Positions 1 through 6,716 of a stretch of 10,263 nucleotides of DNA are shown in pieces. The position numbers were made by a program, and so were the translations under genes. Within the stretch, counting starts at the first letter, position 1. Every line of letters begins with the position of its first letter. A model generated the notes under the pieces. That model did no database searches. It was not told the DNA's origin and was given only the letters and a program-made list of their open reading frames with translations. This DNA comes from Nitratireductor sp. (lineage in GTDB: Bacteria; Pseudomonadota; Alphaproteobacteria; Rhizobiales; Rhizobiaceae): positions 3,072 to 13,334 of the forward strand of contig JAGRLQ010000053.1 in assembly GCA_020441735.1 (NCBI GenBank), in the 5' to 3' direction.

Positions 1-2
1 AG

Positions 3-1217
3 GCGCTCAACATCGTGCCGAGCCGTATTTTCCCGCTAATGACGAACTATCAGTTATCGGCAATACCGCTCTTCATCTTCATGGCGGCGATGCTCGAGCG
101 AGCGGGCATCATCAACGACATGTTCGATGTCATCTACAAGGTGCTCGGCGGCGTGCGCGGCGGGCTGGCATCCGCCACCATCATCGCATCCACCATTCTG
201 GCCGCCATGGTCGGTGTCATCGGCGCCGCCGTCGTCACCATGGGCATCATCGCGCTGCCGGCCATGCTCAAGCGCGGCTACGATCCCAAGATCGCCATGG
301 GCTCGATCATGGCCGGCGGAACGCTCGGCATTCTGATCCCGCCCTCGATCCTGGCAATCATCTATGCCGTTGTCGCCGAGCAATCGGTCGGTGAACTCTT
401 CATCGGCGCGGTCATTCCCGGCCTGATGCTGTCGGGCCTCTACATTGCCTATGTCACCATCCGCTCCTACGCCAACCCGGAACTGGGCCCGCCGATTCCC
501 CTTGAGGAGCGCGTCTCGACCCGCGAGAAAGTGCGCCTGATCGGCAAGATGTCCGCTCCGCTGGCCCTTATCGTCGTCGTGCTCGGTGTCATTTTCTCTG
601 GCGTCGCAACCCCGGTGGAAGCTGCCGGCATCGGTACGTTCGGCGCCTTCATCGTCGCTGCCATCCACCGCAAGCTTGACTGGCCAACCATTCGTGAAGC
701 CTGCCTGACGACCCTGAAGGCCTCTGCCATGGTGATATGGATCATGTTCGGCGCCACCATCTTCGTCGGCCTCTACGTGCTCGAAGGCGGCCAGCAATTC
801 GTTCAGCAGGCGCTTGAGGGAACCGGTCTTGGTCCCTGGGGCATTCTGATCGTCATGCAGATCGTCCTGATCATTCTCGGCATGTTCCTCGACTGGGTCG
901 GCATCCTGTTGCTCTGCGTGCCGATCTTCGTGCCGATCATCAAGTCGCTAGGGGCTGCCGCCTTCGGCCTCGACAGCCCCGACGATCTGGTGCTGTGGTT
1001 CGGCGTGCTCTATCTCGTCAACATGCAGATGAGCTTCCTGTCGCCGCCGTTCGGCTATGCGCTGTTCTACCTGCGCGGCGTGGCGCCAGCGGACATTCCC
1101 ATGTCGGACATTTTCCGCTCGGCAATCCCCTTCCTGCTGCTGCAGGTGCTGGGGCTGATGATCTGCATGCTGTTTCCACAGGTTATCACCTGGCTGCCGA
1201 ATCTGGTCTATGGCTAG
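3..1217 (+). CDS. TRAP transporter large permease (DctM family), 5' end cut by window edge
   Basis: This is the 12-TM-type membrane subunit of a tripartite ATP-independent periplasmic (TRAP) transporter. It uses the ion gradient to import an organic acid delivered by a periplasmic DctP-type binding protein. The frame is open from the first complete codon (position 3) with no convincing start, so the gene begins upstream; GTG at 15 is internal. About 405 residues are visible; the family is usually about 425-455, so roughly the first transmembrane segment is missing. Visible signs are a nearly continuous series of hydrophobic segments, the early PLFIFMAAMLERAGI stretch, the DctM hallmark GTLGILIPPS followed by a helix, a charged cytoplasmic loop (LEERVSTREKVRL), and the C-terminal SFLSPPFGYALFYLRGVAP motif typical of the larger DctM subgroup. 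The small permease and binding-protein genes are presumably upstream, outside the window. Substrate cannot be told from this subunit. Family assignment is secure. Confidence 0.95.
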   Translation, partial: ALNIVPSRIFPLMTNYQLSAIPLFIFMAAMLERAGIINDMFDVIYKVLGGVRGGLASATIIASTILAAMVGVIGAAVVTMGIIALPAMLKRGYDPKIAMGSIMAGGTLGILIPPSILAIIYAVVAEQSVGELFIGAVIPGLMLSGLYIAYVTIRSYANPELGPPIPLEERVSTREKVRLIGKMSAPLALIVVVLGVIFSGVATPVEAAGIGTFGAFIVAAIHRKLDWPTIREACLTTLKASAMVIWIMFGATIFVGLYVLEGGQQFVQQALEGTGLGPWGILIVMQIVLIILGMFLDWVGILLLCVPIFVPIIKSLGAAAFGLDSPDDLVLWFGVLYLVNMQMSFLSPPFGYALFYLRGVAPADIPMSDIFRSAIPFLLLQVLGLMICMLFPQVITWLPNLVYG

Positions 1218-1253
1218 GCACACGCCGCCTGCGGTTTTGAACGACAGCAACTA

Positions 1254-1268
1254 GGATAGAGCCTATCC
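1254..1268. terminator. Short hairpin between convergent dctM-type gene and nudC
   Basis: A 6-bp inverted repeat, GGATAG/CTATCC, with a 3-nt loop lies in the 45-nt gap between the two convergent genes and covers the nudC stop codon (1263-1265). No T-tract follows on either strand, so intrinsic termination is uncertain. A second, weaker dyad followed by TTTT (about 1230-1241, CCGCCTGCGG) lies just upstream and could serve the plus-strand gene. The placement suggests a transcript end; the function is inference. Confidence 0.3.
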
Positions 1269-2222
1269 CGCCTCGACCCACGCCTTGATCAGGGCATGGG
1301 CAATGGCCCGTGTCGGCGGGCATCGCACACCTTCGGGGTGTTCCTCGGCGATCATCAGGCGAACGTCGTCACGGGAAAACCAGCGGCAATCCTCCAGCTC
1401 ATCCTGCTGAAAGGTGATTTCCTCCGACACCGCCTCGCAATGTACGCCGATCATCAGCGAGTGGGGAAACGGCCAGGGCTGGCTGGCGTAATACCTTACA
1501 CGCCGTACCTTGACGCCGGCTTCCTCGAAGGTCTCGCGCCGTACCGCATCCTCAATGGTTTCGCCCGGCTCGACGAACCCTGCCAGGGTTGAATACCAGC
1601 CTTCTGGGAAATGCGGTGAGCGCCCGAGCAGGCACTTGTCGCCCTGCACCGACAGCATGATGACGACAGGATCGGTGCGCGGAAACACTACATGATCGCA
1701 CTCGGTACAGGCAATTTTGTAGCCGCCGATCTCTGTGCGCGTGGAGCCGCCGCATTTGCCGCAATGGCGATGCACCGAAATCCAGTGCAGCAGGCTGCCG
1801 CCTTGGGCAATCGCGCCCATATCCTCTTCGCTCACCGAGGACGAATAGAGCAGGGAGCGGAAGTCGTAGAGTTTGTAGGGCTCTGTCAGAGCCTCTTCAT
1901 CGATTTCCGCCCGCACCGCAATTCGGGCGGCATCTCCTGCGTGACCGAGCAGAACGCCGTCCTCCGGCTTTCCGCCCCATAGGCGTGCCTCTTCGAGGTT
2001 GAACAGGACGCGGGGTTCTTCCCCCTTGTCGACCAGCACCTTGTTGCCGCTGTAGAGATAGAACCGGCAACCCGGTTCAGCGAGCGCGGTATCGAGCGTC
2101 TTCTCGTCCCGGTTTTCCGCATCGCGCACCAGTTCGTTGCGGCCAAAGCCGACGAAATGCGATGGTTCGGGAAAGGGCGTGTCGAAGAACGGATCGGAGG
2201 ACGGCAGGTCAGAAAGGGACAT
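1263..2222 (-). CDS. nudC: NAD(H) pyrophosphatase NudC (Nudix hydrolase)
   Basis: NudC hydrolyses NADH/NAD+ to NMN(H) and AMP and, in E. coli, removes NAD caps from RNA; it is cytosolic. The 319-residue protein has the full family layout. There is a variable N-terminal domain (1-140), then a zinc ribbon with Cys154, Cys157, Cys172 and Cys175 (CGKCG and CTEC). The Nudix box runs from Gly215 to Val237 and matches GX5EX7REUXEEXGU exactly (Glu221, Arg229-Glu230, Glu233-Glu234). The SQPWPFP motif (248-253 and onward), which marks the NADH-pyrophosphatase subgroup, follows about ten residues later. The frame is open further upstream to 2345, but ATG at 2222 gives the usual rhizobial N-terminus (PEPSHFVGFGRN) and the longer version would lie inside the HIT gene. 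I see no good Shine-Dalgarno sequence at 2222. The start overlaps the end of the HIT gene by 14 nt, so translation is probably coupled. Confidence 0.95.
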   Translation of the reverse strand: MSLSDLPSSDPFFDTPFPEPSHFVGFGRNELVRDAENRDEKTLDTALAEPGCRFYLYSGNKVLVDKGEEPRVLFNLEEARLWGGKPEDGVLLGHAGDAARIAVRAEIDEEALTEPYKLYDFRSLLYSSSVSEEDMGAIAQGGSLLHWISVHRHCGKCGGSTRTEIGGYKIACTECDHVVFPRTDPVVIMLSVQGDKCLLGRSPHFPEGWYSTLAGFVEPGETIEDAVRRETFEEAGVKVRRVRYYASQPWPFPHSLMIGVHCEAVSEEITFQQDELEDCRWFSRDDVRLMIAEEHPEGVRCPPTRAIAHALIKAWVEAG

Positions 2223-2637
2223 GGAGGGCTTTGCGGAAGGAGTCGATGAAGGTTTCAGCTTCCTCCTTGCCATAGGGCAGGGCCGTTTCAAAGCCCCAGA
2301 CAGGGCCTGGCCAGTTGGCATCGTCTTCGCGCCGGCCCACCACATGCCAGTGCATCTGGGTTACAACATTGCCGAGCGTTGCCACATTGGTAGAGGTGCA
2401 TACCCCCATTTCCTTCAGTGCAGCCGAGATTTCCGAAAGATAGTTCACCAGTGGTCCAAGCCCGCCTGGCGGATAATCGTCTATATCTGAAATTCCCGGC
2501 AACACCGGCACCACGATGATCCAGGGCCAGCGGGAATCGTTCATCAGCCGCGTCTGCCATGCATCCGACGAGGCAATCGGGATCGTGTCCTTCTCAAGCC
2601 GGGAGTCGAGGGTTCTTGTTTTAGATGGCGTTGTCAT
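2209..2637 (-). CDS. HIT-family (histidine triad) protein, probable nucleotide hydrolase
   Basis: A 142-residue HIT-superfamily protein; members hydrolyse or transfer nucleotidyl groups from substrates such as diadenosine polyphosphates or AMP conjugates. The triad segment is Gln94-Met-His96-Trp-His98-Val-Val-Gly-Arg. His96 would be the nucleophile that forms the nucleotidyl-histidine intermediate. The first His of the canonical HxHxH motif is Gln here, as in several HIT subgroups. It is followed by NWPGPVWG (108-115), which I recognise from a proteobacterial HIT subfamily often annotated as diadenosine tetraphosphate hydrolase. The strands WIIVVPVLPG (39-48) and the helix GPLVNYLSEISAALKEMG (61-78) fit the fold. 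AGGG on the minus strand lies 7 nt before ATG 2637, supporting the start. It is first in a unit with nudC, overlapping it by 14 nt; both products act on dinucleotide-type substrates. The exact substrate is unknown. Confidence 0.88.
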   Translation of the reverse strand: MTTPSKTRTLDSRLEKDTIPIASSDAWQTRLMNDSRWPWIIVVPVLPGISDIDDYPPGGLGPLVNYLSEISAALKEMGVCTSTNVATLGNVVTQMHWHVVGRREDDANWPGPVWGFETALPYGKEEAETFIDSFRKALHVPF

Positions 2638-2708
2638 GACCGGACCCTAGCACATCGGATTTGATGGGGAATTGAAATCGGTTGTGGAGCGAAGATTGCG
2701 GCTCCCGC

Positions 2709-2737
2709 TTGCAATTTGCCGTCCGAAAGACGATATT
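2709..2737 (+). promoter_or_regulatory. Probable sigma-70-type promoter for the SRP RNA gene
   Basis: A -35-like TTGCAA (2709-2714, preceded by C as in rhizobial CTTG-type promoters) and a -10-like GATATT (2732-2737) are separated by exactly 17 nt. The -10 ends 7 nt before the first paired base of the SRP RNA (2745), which is the spacing expected for a start of transcription at the RNA's 5' end. The fit of position and spacing is the main evidence; the -10 is not close to consensus. Confidence 0.55.
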
Positions 2738-2744
2738 CCGCCTT

Positions 2745-2843
2745 GGAAGGCTGGTGGTGGACGAGTTCCTCGCCAACCTGGTCAGGTCCGGAAGGAAGCA
2801 GCCACAACGAGTTTCTGCTCGGGTCACCTTAAGCCAGTCTTCC
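2745..2843 (+). ncRNA. ffs: Signal recognition particle RNA, bacterial small (4.5S) type
   Basis: This RNA binds the protein Ffh to form the SRP, which carries ribosomes making inner-membrane proteins to FtsY and the translocon. The invariant domain IV tip is present: GGTCAGGTCCGG (2780-2791) followed by AAGGAAGCAGCC (2792-2803), containing the Ffh-binding internal loops and GGAA tetraloop. The ends pair as a long helix: 2745-2754 (GGAAGGCTGG) with 2834-2843 (CCAGTCTTCC), ten pairs including one G-U; a further T-A pair extends it. The length of about 99 nt fits the small bacterial SRP class, which lacks the Alu domain. Exact ends may differ by a few bases. It lies between the divergent HIT gene and dnaX, an arrangement I recall from rhizobial genomes. 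Confidence 0.95.
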
Positions 2844-2912
2844 ACCTTCTCCCTAGCCTCACGAATTCCTCTTCGAAATTTCCCCGGAAATTCCTTGTGC
2901 GTAGACATCCTG

Positions 2913-2935
2913 CCGCCATGGAGGCGGTTTGTTCT
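2913..2935 (+). terminator. Possible intrinsic terminator after the SRP RNA
   Basis: CCGCC (2913-2917) and GGCGG (2923-2927) form a 5-bp all-GC stem with a 5-nt ATGGA loop, directly followed by TTTGTTCT. This is a plausible, short rho-independent terminator about 70 nt after the SRP RNA and before dnaX. The stem is short, so the call is moderate. Confidence 0.4.
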
Positions 2936-2955
2936 GCGGCCAATTGCGGTATAGT
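2929..2955 (+). promoter_or_regulatory. Possible dnaX promoter
   Basis: TATAGT (2950-2955) is a good -10-like hexamer. TTGTTC (2929-2934) could be the -35, but the 15-nt gap is shorter than ideal. It lies after the candidate SRP terminator and about 59 nt before the dnaX ATG. It would let dnaX-ebfC-recR be transcribed independently of ffs. This is inference from motif and position only. Confidence 0.3.
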
Positions 2956-3013
2956 GATCCAGTGAAGCCGGGTGACCGGCCGGTTGATTTTCCCGGAAGA
3001 TCTTCAGGGCAGC

Positions 3014-4885
3014 ATGTCTGAACAAAGCGAATACAGGGTTCTCGCGCGCAAGTACCGGCCGCTGAGATTTGCAGATCTCATCGGCCAGGAACCCATGGTG
3101 CGCACGCTTTCCAACGCCTTTGCGTCGGGCCGTATAGCGCAGGCCTACATGCTGACCGGGGTGCGCGGTGTCGGCAAGACCACCACGGCCCGCATCCTCG
3201 CCCGCGCACTCAACTACAAGACCGAATCGGTCGATGAGCCGAATATTTTGTTGGAGACCGAGGGCGAGCACTGCCGCGCCATCATCGAGGGTCGCCATGT
3301 CGATGTCATCGAGATGGACGCGGCCTCCCACACCGGCATCGACGACATTCGTGAGATCATCGAGTCGGTGCAGTACGCCCCGGCGCTTGCCCGCTACAAG
3401 GTCTACATCATCGACGAGGTGCACATGCTCTCGCGCAGCGCCTTCAACGGCCTGCTGAAGACGCTTGAGGAACCACCGGCGCATCTGAAATTCATCTTCG
3501 CCACGACGGAAATCCGCAAGGTGCCGATTACCGTTCTTTCCCGCTGCCAGCGTTTCGATCTGCGCCGCATCGAGGCGGGCGAGATGGTGGAGCATCTCAA
3601 AAAGATCACCGAAGCTGAAAAGGCTGAAGCTGAAGACGAGGCGCTCGGCATGATTGCCCGGGCTTCCGAGGGTTCGGTGCGCGATGCGCTGTCGATCCTC
3701 GATCAGGCGATCGCCCATGCCGATGGCAAGGTGATGGCAGAGGGCATCCGATCCATGCTCGGCCTTGCCGACCGCGCCCGCGTGATCGACCTTTTCGAAC
3801 ATGTCATGAGCGGCAACATCGCTGCAGCCCTTTCGGAGATGAAAAGCCAGTACGATATCGGCGCCGATCCCTATGTGGTGCTGACCGATCTTGCCGATTT
3901 CATCCATTATGTGACCCGGCTGAAATATGCCGGCTCTGCCGAAGGCGCGGCTCTTGCCGGCAACAGTGCGGCCTTTTCCGAGGCCGAGCGGGTGCGCGGC
4001 AGTGAATTTGCCGAAAAACTTTCCGTGCGGGTGCTGGGCCGTGCCTGGCAGTTTCTGCTCAAGGGCTTGGCCGAAGTGCGCTCTTCCGAACGCGCGCTTG
4101 CCGCCGCCGACATGGTGCTGGTGCGCCTTACCCATGCAGCCGATCTGCCGTCCCATGAGGAACTCGTGCGCATGGCGTCCGAAGGCGGCAAGCCCGATGC
4201 ACCGCAGCCTGCTGCCTCCGGCGCTCCGGCATCCGCCGTATCGGCATCCTCGGAAACCCGCCATGCGCCGGTTTCTGCCGCGCCGGTCAATGCATCCGTC
4301 GCCTTTGCACCACGCAACGATGTGCCGGGGGATATGTCCGGGGCAAGCGAACCGGTTCCGCGGGCGGGGCGGGCAGAGAATGCCGTCCCCAAACCGCAGC
4401 CGCAGCCAGCCGTAAGCGACGCCGGCGAACCGCCGCTCGTTCTCAAGGGTTTCGAAGACCTGATCTTCCTTGCGGAGGACAAGCGGGATATTCGCGTCAA
4501 ACTGTTCCTGCGCCGCAATGTGCGGCTTGTGAGCTTCAAGTCCGGCACGCTGGAGTTCAACCTTGTCGGCGATCCGCCGCGTGAAATCCTGCAGCACGCC
4601 AAGGAGCGGCTGGAGACCTGGACGCGGCTCAGATGGAATTTCATTATTTCCGACAAGGAAGGCCTGCCGACGATCGAGGAGATCGAGCACGCCGAGAAGT
4701 CGAGCCAGATCGAGAAGGCGCGCAGCCATCCGACCGTCAAGGCGGTGCTGGAAGCCTTTGAAGGCGCCCGCATTGTTGACGTGCGCATCCGCGAAAAAGC
4801 CGAGGAAGGCCTGGCTCCGGCGGACGAAGATACCGCCGAAGACATGCCGGCCGATGGCGGAAACCTTGACGATTTCTTCGAATAA
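3014..4885 (+). CDS. dnaX: DNA polymerase III subunit tau/gamma (DnaX), clamp loader ATPase
   Basis: DnaX is the ATPase of the clamp loader that opens and places the beta clamp on primed DNA and ties polymerase cores together at the fork. The 623-residue protein has an AAA+ module: Walker A GVRGVGKTT (49-57, Lys55), Walker B YIIDEVHML (131-139), sensor 1 ATTE (163-166), SRC motif with the arginine finger (Ser176-Arg177-Cys178) and sensor 2 GSVRDALSILDQ (220-231, Arg223). Domain III follows to about 380, then an Ala/Pro-rich linker (about 390-470) and a C-terminal tau-specific domain (about 475-623, ending DDFFE). The four-cysteine zinc module after Walker A is degenerate: only Cys87 remains. 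The frame opens earlier, at GTG 2972, but ATG 3014 with AGGG 4 nt upstream gives the normal MSEQSEYRVLARKYRP start. I see no A AAA AAG slippery site near the domain III/IV boundary, so a frameshift-made gamma is unlikely; Caulobacter produces shorter forms by ClpXP processing. Confidence 0.97.
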   Translation: MSEQSEYRVLARKYRPLRFADLIGQEPMVRTLSNAFASGRIAQAYMLTGVRGVGKTTTARILARALNYKTESVDEPNILLETEGEHCRAIIEGRHVDVIEMDAASHTGIDDIREIIESVQYAPALARYKVYIIDEVHMLSRSAFNGLLKTLEEPPAHLKFIFATTEIRKVPITVLSRCQRFDLRRIEAGEMVEHLKKITEAEKAEAEDEALGMIARASEGSVRDALSILDQAIAHADGKVMAEGIRSMLGLADRARVIDLFEHVMSGNIAAALSEMKSQYDIGADPYVVLTDLADFIHYVTRLKYAGSAEGAALAGNSAAFSEAERVRGSEFAEKLSVRVLGRAWQFLLKGLAEVRSSERALAAADMVLVRLTHAADLPSHEELVRMASEGGKPDAPQPAASGAPASAVSASSETRHAPVSAAPVNASVAFAPRNDVPGDMSGASEPVPRAGRAENAVPKPQPQPAVSDAGEPPLVLKGFEDLIFLAEDKRDIRVKLFLRRNVRLVSFKSGTLEFNLVGDPPREILQHAKERLETWTRLRWNFIISDKEGLPTIEEIEHAEKSSQIEKARSHPTVKAVLEAFEGARIVDVRIREKAEEGLAPADEDTAEDMPADGGNLDDFFE

Positions 4886-4934
4886 GCCCATCTGCTGTTT
4901 ATCGAAACAACATCCCAACAGCGCCGGAATTGCC

Positions 4935-5258
4935 ATGAAAGACATTCTCAACATCATGAAGCAGGCCAAGGAAATGCAGGCCAAGATGGCCGAAATGCAG
5001 GAAAGCCTTGCCGAAGTGGAGGCTGTCGGAACCGCCGGCGCCGGCATGGTGACCGTCACGCTTTCCGGCAAGGGCGACCTCAAATCGGTGAGGATCGATC
5101 CTTCGCTCATCAAGGATGGCGAAGGTGAGATGATCGAGGATCTTCTCATCGCAGCCCATGCCGATGCCAAGGGCAAGGCTGAGGCGGTGATGGCTGAAAA
5201 GACCCAGGAACTGACCGCCGGCCTTCCGATCCCGCCCGGCATGAAACTGCCGTTCTGA
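4935..5258 (+). CDS. ebfC: YbaB/EbfC family nucleoid-associated DNA-binding protein
   Basis: A small (107-residue) DNA-binding protein of the YbaB/EbfC family; members dimerise and bind DNA in the nucleoid, and the gene nearly always sits between dnaX and recR. Visible features are the N-terminal helix rich in Met, Lys and Gln (MKDILNIMKQAKEMQAKMAEMQ, about 1-22, a coiled-coil dimer arm), the strands TAGAGMVTVTLSGKGDLKSVRIDPSL (33-58), and the C-terminal PGLPIPPGMK-like end (here AGLPIPPGMKLPF). Its frame is open far back into dnaX (to 4563), but that part is a dnaX shadow; ATG 4935 gives the standard family N-terminus. It starts 49 nt after dnaX and ends 24 nt before recR, consistent with one operon. 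The Shine-Dalgarno sequence is weak (GGA about 7 nt upstream). Confidence 0.95.
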   Translation: MKDILNIMKQAKEMQAKMAEMQESLAEVEAVGTAGAGMVTVTLSGKGDLKSVRIDPSLIKDGEGEMIEDLLIAAHADAKGKAEAVMAEKTQELTAGLPIPPGMKLPF

Positions 5259-5282
5259 TACGCATCCGTTACGGCAGGCTTC

Positions 5283-5894
5283 ATGGCAAAATCCGTCACC
5301 GGCCCCGAAATCGAGCGCCTCATCCAGATTTTGGCCCGCCTTCCGGGCCTGGGTCCGCGCTCGGCCCGCCGCGCGGCGCTCCACCTGATCAAGAAGAAGG
5401 AAAGCCTGCTCGAACCGCTGGCCGCAGCCGCCCGCGATGCGGCGGAACACGTTCGGCTCTGCTCAACCTGTGGCAATGTCGATACCGCCGATCCCTGCAC
5501 GATCTGCACCGATCCGCGCCGTGATCCGGCAACGCTGGTGGTTGTCGAGGATGTTTCCGATCTGTGGGCGCTGGAGCGTGCCGGTGCCATCAATTGCCGT
5601 TATCATGTTCTGGGCGGAACCCTGTCACCGCTTGACGGCATCGGCCCCGATGATCTCAACATTGCCAGCCTGATTGATCGGATCACGGTGGAGGGCGCGC
5701 CGTTTACCGAGGTGATCATCGCCGTCAACGCCACTGTCGAGGGTCAGACCACCGCGCATTATATTACCGACCGGCTGGAGGGCGTGGATATCAAGATCAC
5801 CCGCCTTGCCCATGGCGTGCCGGTCGGCGGCGAACTGGACTACCTCGACGAGGGCACGCTGGCGGCGGCCATCAAGAGCCGGAGTGATTTTTAA
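5283..5894 (+). CDS. recR: Recombination mediator protein RecR
   Basis: RecR works with RecO (and RecF) to load RecA onto SSB-coated single-stranded DNA at gaps; it forms a tetrameric ring on DNA. The 203-residue length is normal. Domains in order are a helix-hairpin-helix (LARLPGLGPRSARRAALHLI, about 18-36), a four-cysteine zinc finger (Cys60, Cys63, Cys72, Cys75), a TOPRIM domain (about 83-175, with VVVED at 86-90 and TVEGQTTAHYI at 151-161), and the C-terminal Walker-like segment LAHGVPVGGELDYLDEGTLA (175-194). All key residues look intact. AGG at 5276-5278 lies 4 nt before ATG 5283. It is the last gene of the dnaX-ebfC-recR group; the palindromic repeat that follows 2 nt after its stop may end the transcript. 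Confidence 0.97.
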   Translation: MAKSVTGPEIERLIQILARLPGLGPRSARRAALHLIKKKESLLEPLAAAARDAAEHVRLCSTCGNVDTADPCTICTDPRRDPATLVVVEDVSDLWALERAGAINCRYHVLGGTLSPLDGIGPDDLNIASLIDRITVEGAPFTEVIIAVNATVEGQTTAHYITDRLEGVDIKITRLAHGVPVGGELDYLDEGTLAAAIKSRSDF

Positions 5895-5896
5895 CA

Positions 5897-5939
5897 GCAA
5901 TTCCAGGAAAACGGGAACCGGTTTTCCGTCCGGAATTGC
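5897..5939. repeat. Rhizobial-type extragenic palindromic repeat
   Basis: A two-part dyad: outer arms GCAATTCC (5897-5904) and GGAATTGC (5932-5939) pair over 8 bp, and inner arms GGAAAAC (5906-5912) and GTTTTCC (5921-5927) over 7 bp, with an 8-nt loop and a small asymmetric bulge. The core wording (TTCCAGGAAAA, GGTTTTCCGTCCGGAATTGC) strongly resembles a dispersed intergenic palindrome that I remember as very frequent in Rhizobium, Agrobacterium, Mesorhizobium and relatives. It begins 2 nt after the recR stop. Likely effects are transcript termination or mRNA 3'-end protection; these are inference. Confidence 0.7.
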
Positions 5940-5969
5940 GTAACACGAAATAAGCGAAAGCGTTTGCAG

Positions 5970-6716
5970 ATGACGAAAGACACCAAGCCCTTTCTTGTTT
6001 TGCAGTTGCGTCCCGAGACTGAGGCGTCGGACAACGAGTTTGATGCCATCGTCAGAAAATCGGGTCTGCAGCCTGCCGCCTTCGATCGCCGTCGGCTTGA
6101 GCAGGCACCACTGCCAGATGACTTCTCGCTCGATGATTATGCCGGCGTTATCGTCGGCGGCGGACCGGGCTGCGTTTCCGATCCGCCAGAAGCGAAGTCA
6201 CCGCTGGAAAAGCGTATCGAGGAGACTGTGCTGTCCCTGATGCCGGAGGTAACGGCGCGGGATTTTCCTTTCCTCGGCTGTTGCTACGGCATCGGCATTC
6301 TTGCCCATCATCTTGGCGCACCGGTCTCCAAGGAGCGCTACAGCGAACCGGTCAGCGTCACCACGGCGCGGCTCGAAGAGGATGCTGCCGGCGATCCGCT
6401 GCTGGCCGGAGTGCCGCAATCCTTCGATGCTTTCGTCGGTCACAAGGAGGCCGTGCAGGCCCTTCCTCAGGGTTGCGCCCATCTTCTGTCTTCGTCCGAC
6501 TGTCCCTTCCAGATGATCCGTCACGGCGAAAACGTCTATGCCACCCAGTTTCACCCGGAAGCCGATGGCGATGTCTTCGAACTGCGGATCAACATCTACC
6601 GTGACCGCGGCTATTTCGAACCCGAGGAAGCCGGCGCACTGATTGCTGCTGCCCACAAGGGCGACCCGCAGCATTCAGCCAGGATATTGCGGAACTTCGT
6701 GTCGCGATACGGCTGA
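5970..6716 (+). CDS. Stand-alone class I glutamine amidotransferase
   Basis: A 248-residue protein of the class I (triad) glutamine amidotransferase family, of the kind usually annotated as GMP-synthase-like amidotransferase domain. Such proteins hydrolyse glutamine or a gamma-glutamyl compound through a Cys-His-Glu triad. The oxyanion-strand region is GVIVGGGPGCVSD (59-71). The nucleophile elbow is Gly103-Cys104-Cys105-Tyr106-Gly107 with Cys105 as nucleophile. QFHPEAD (193-199) supplies His195 and Glu197. No synthetase domain is attached, and no obvious acceptor-enzyme gene is next to it, so the acceptor is unknown. The frame also offers TTG at 5964, but ATG at 5970 is preferred; the Shine-Dalgarno sequence is poor. 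It is 75 nt after recR with the palindromic repeat between, so it is probably a separate unit. Its 3' end nearly touches the convergent ATP-grasp gene. Family certain, role unknown. Confidence 0.88.
   Translation: MTKDTKPFLVLQLRPETEASDNEFDAIVRKSGLQPAAFDRRRLEQAPLPDDFSLDDYAGVIVGGGPGCVSDPPEAKSPLEKRIEETVLSLMPEVTARDFPFLGCCYGIGILAHHLGAPVSKERYSEPVSVTTARLEEDAAGDPLLAGVPQSFDAFVGHKEAVQALPQGCAHLLSSSDCPFQMIRHGENVYATQFHPEADGDVFELRINIYRDRGYFEPEEAGALIAAAHKGDPQHSARILRNFVSRYG

Noticed and set aside
54..797. A 247-codon minus-strand frame inside the TRAP permease gene
   Set aside because: Asp/Gly/His-rich antisense shadow of a membrane-protein gene with no domain signature.
3594..3605. CTC AAA AAG in dnaX as a possible frameshift site for making gamma
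   Set aside because: It is not the A AAA AAG heptamer and lies near residue 196 inside the ATPase domain, not near the domain III/IV boundary where gamma would end.
4563..4934. In-frame upstream extension of the YbaB/EbfC gene into dnaX
   Set aside because: The extension is Arg/Ser-rich shadow sequence of dnaX; the family N-terminus starts at ATG 4935.
2621..5593. A 990-codon open frame on the minus strand across ffs, dnaX, ebfC and recR
   Set aside because: It is antisense to three well-identified genes and an SRP RNA, has no recognisable domain, and long antisense frames are common in GC-rich DNA.
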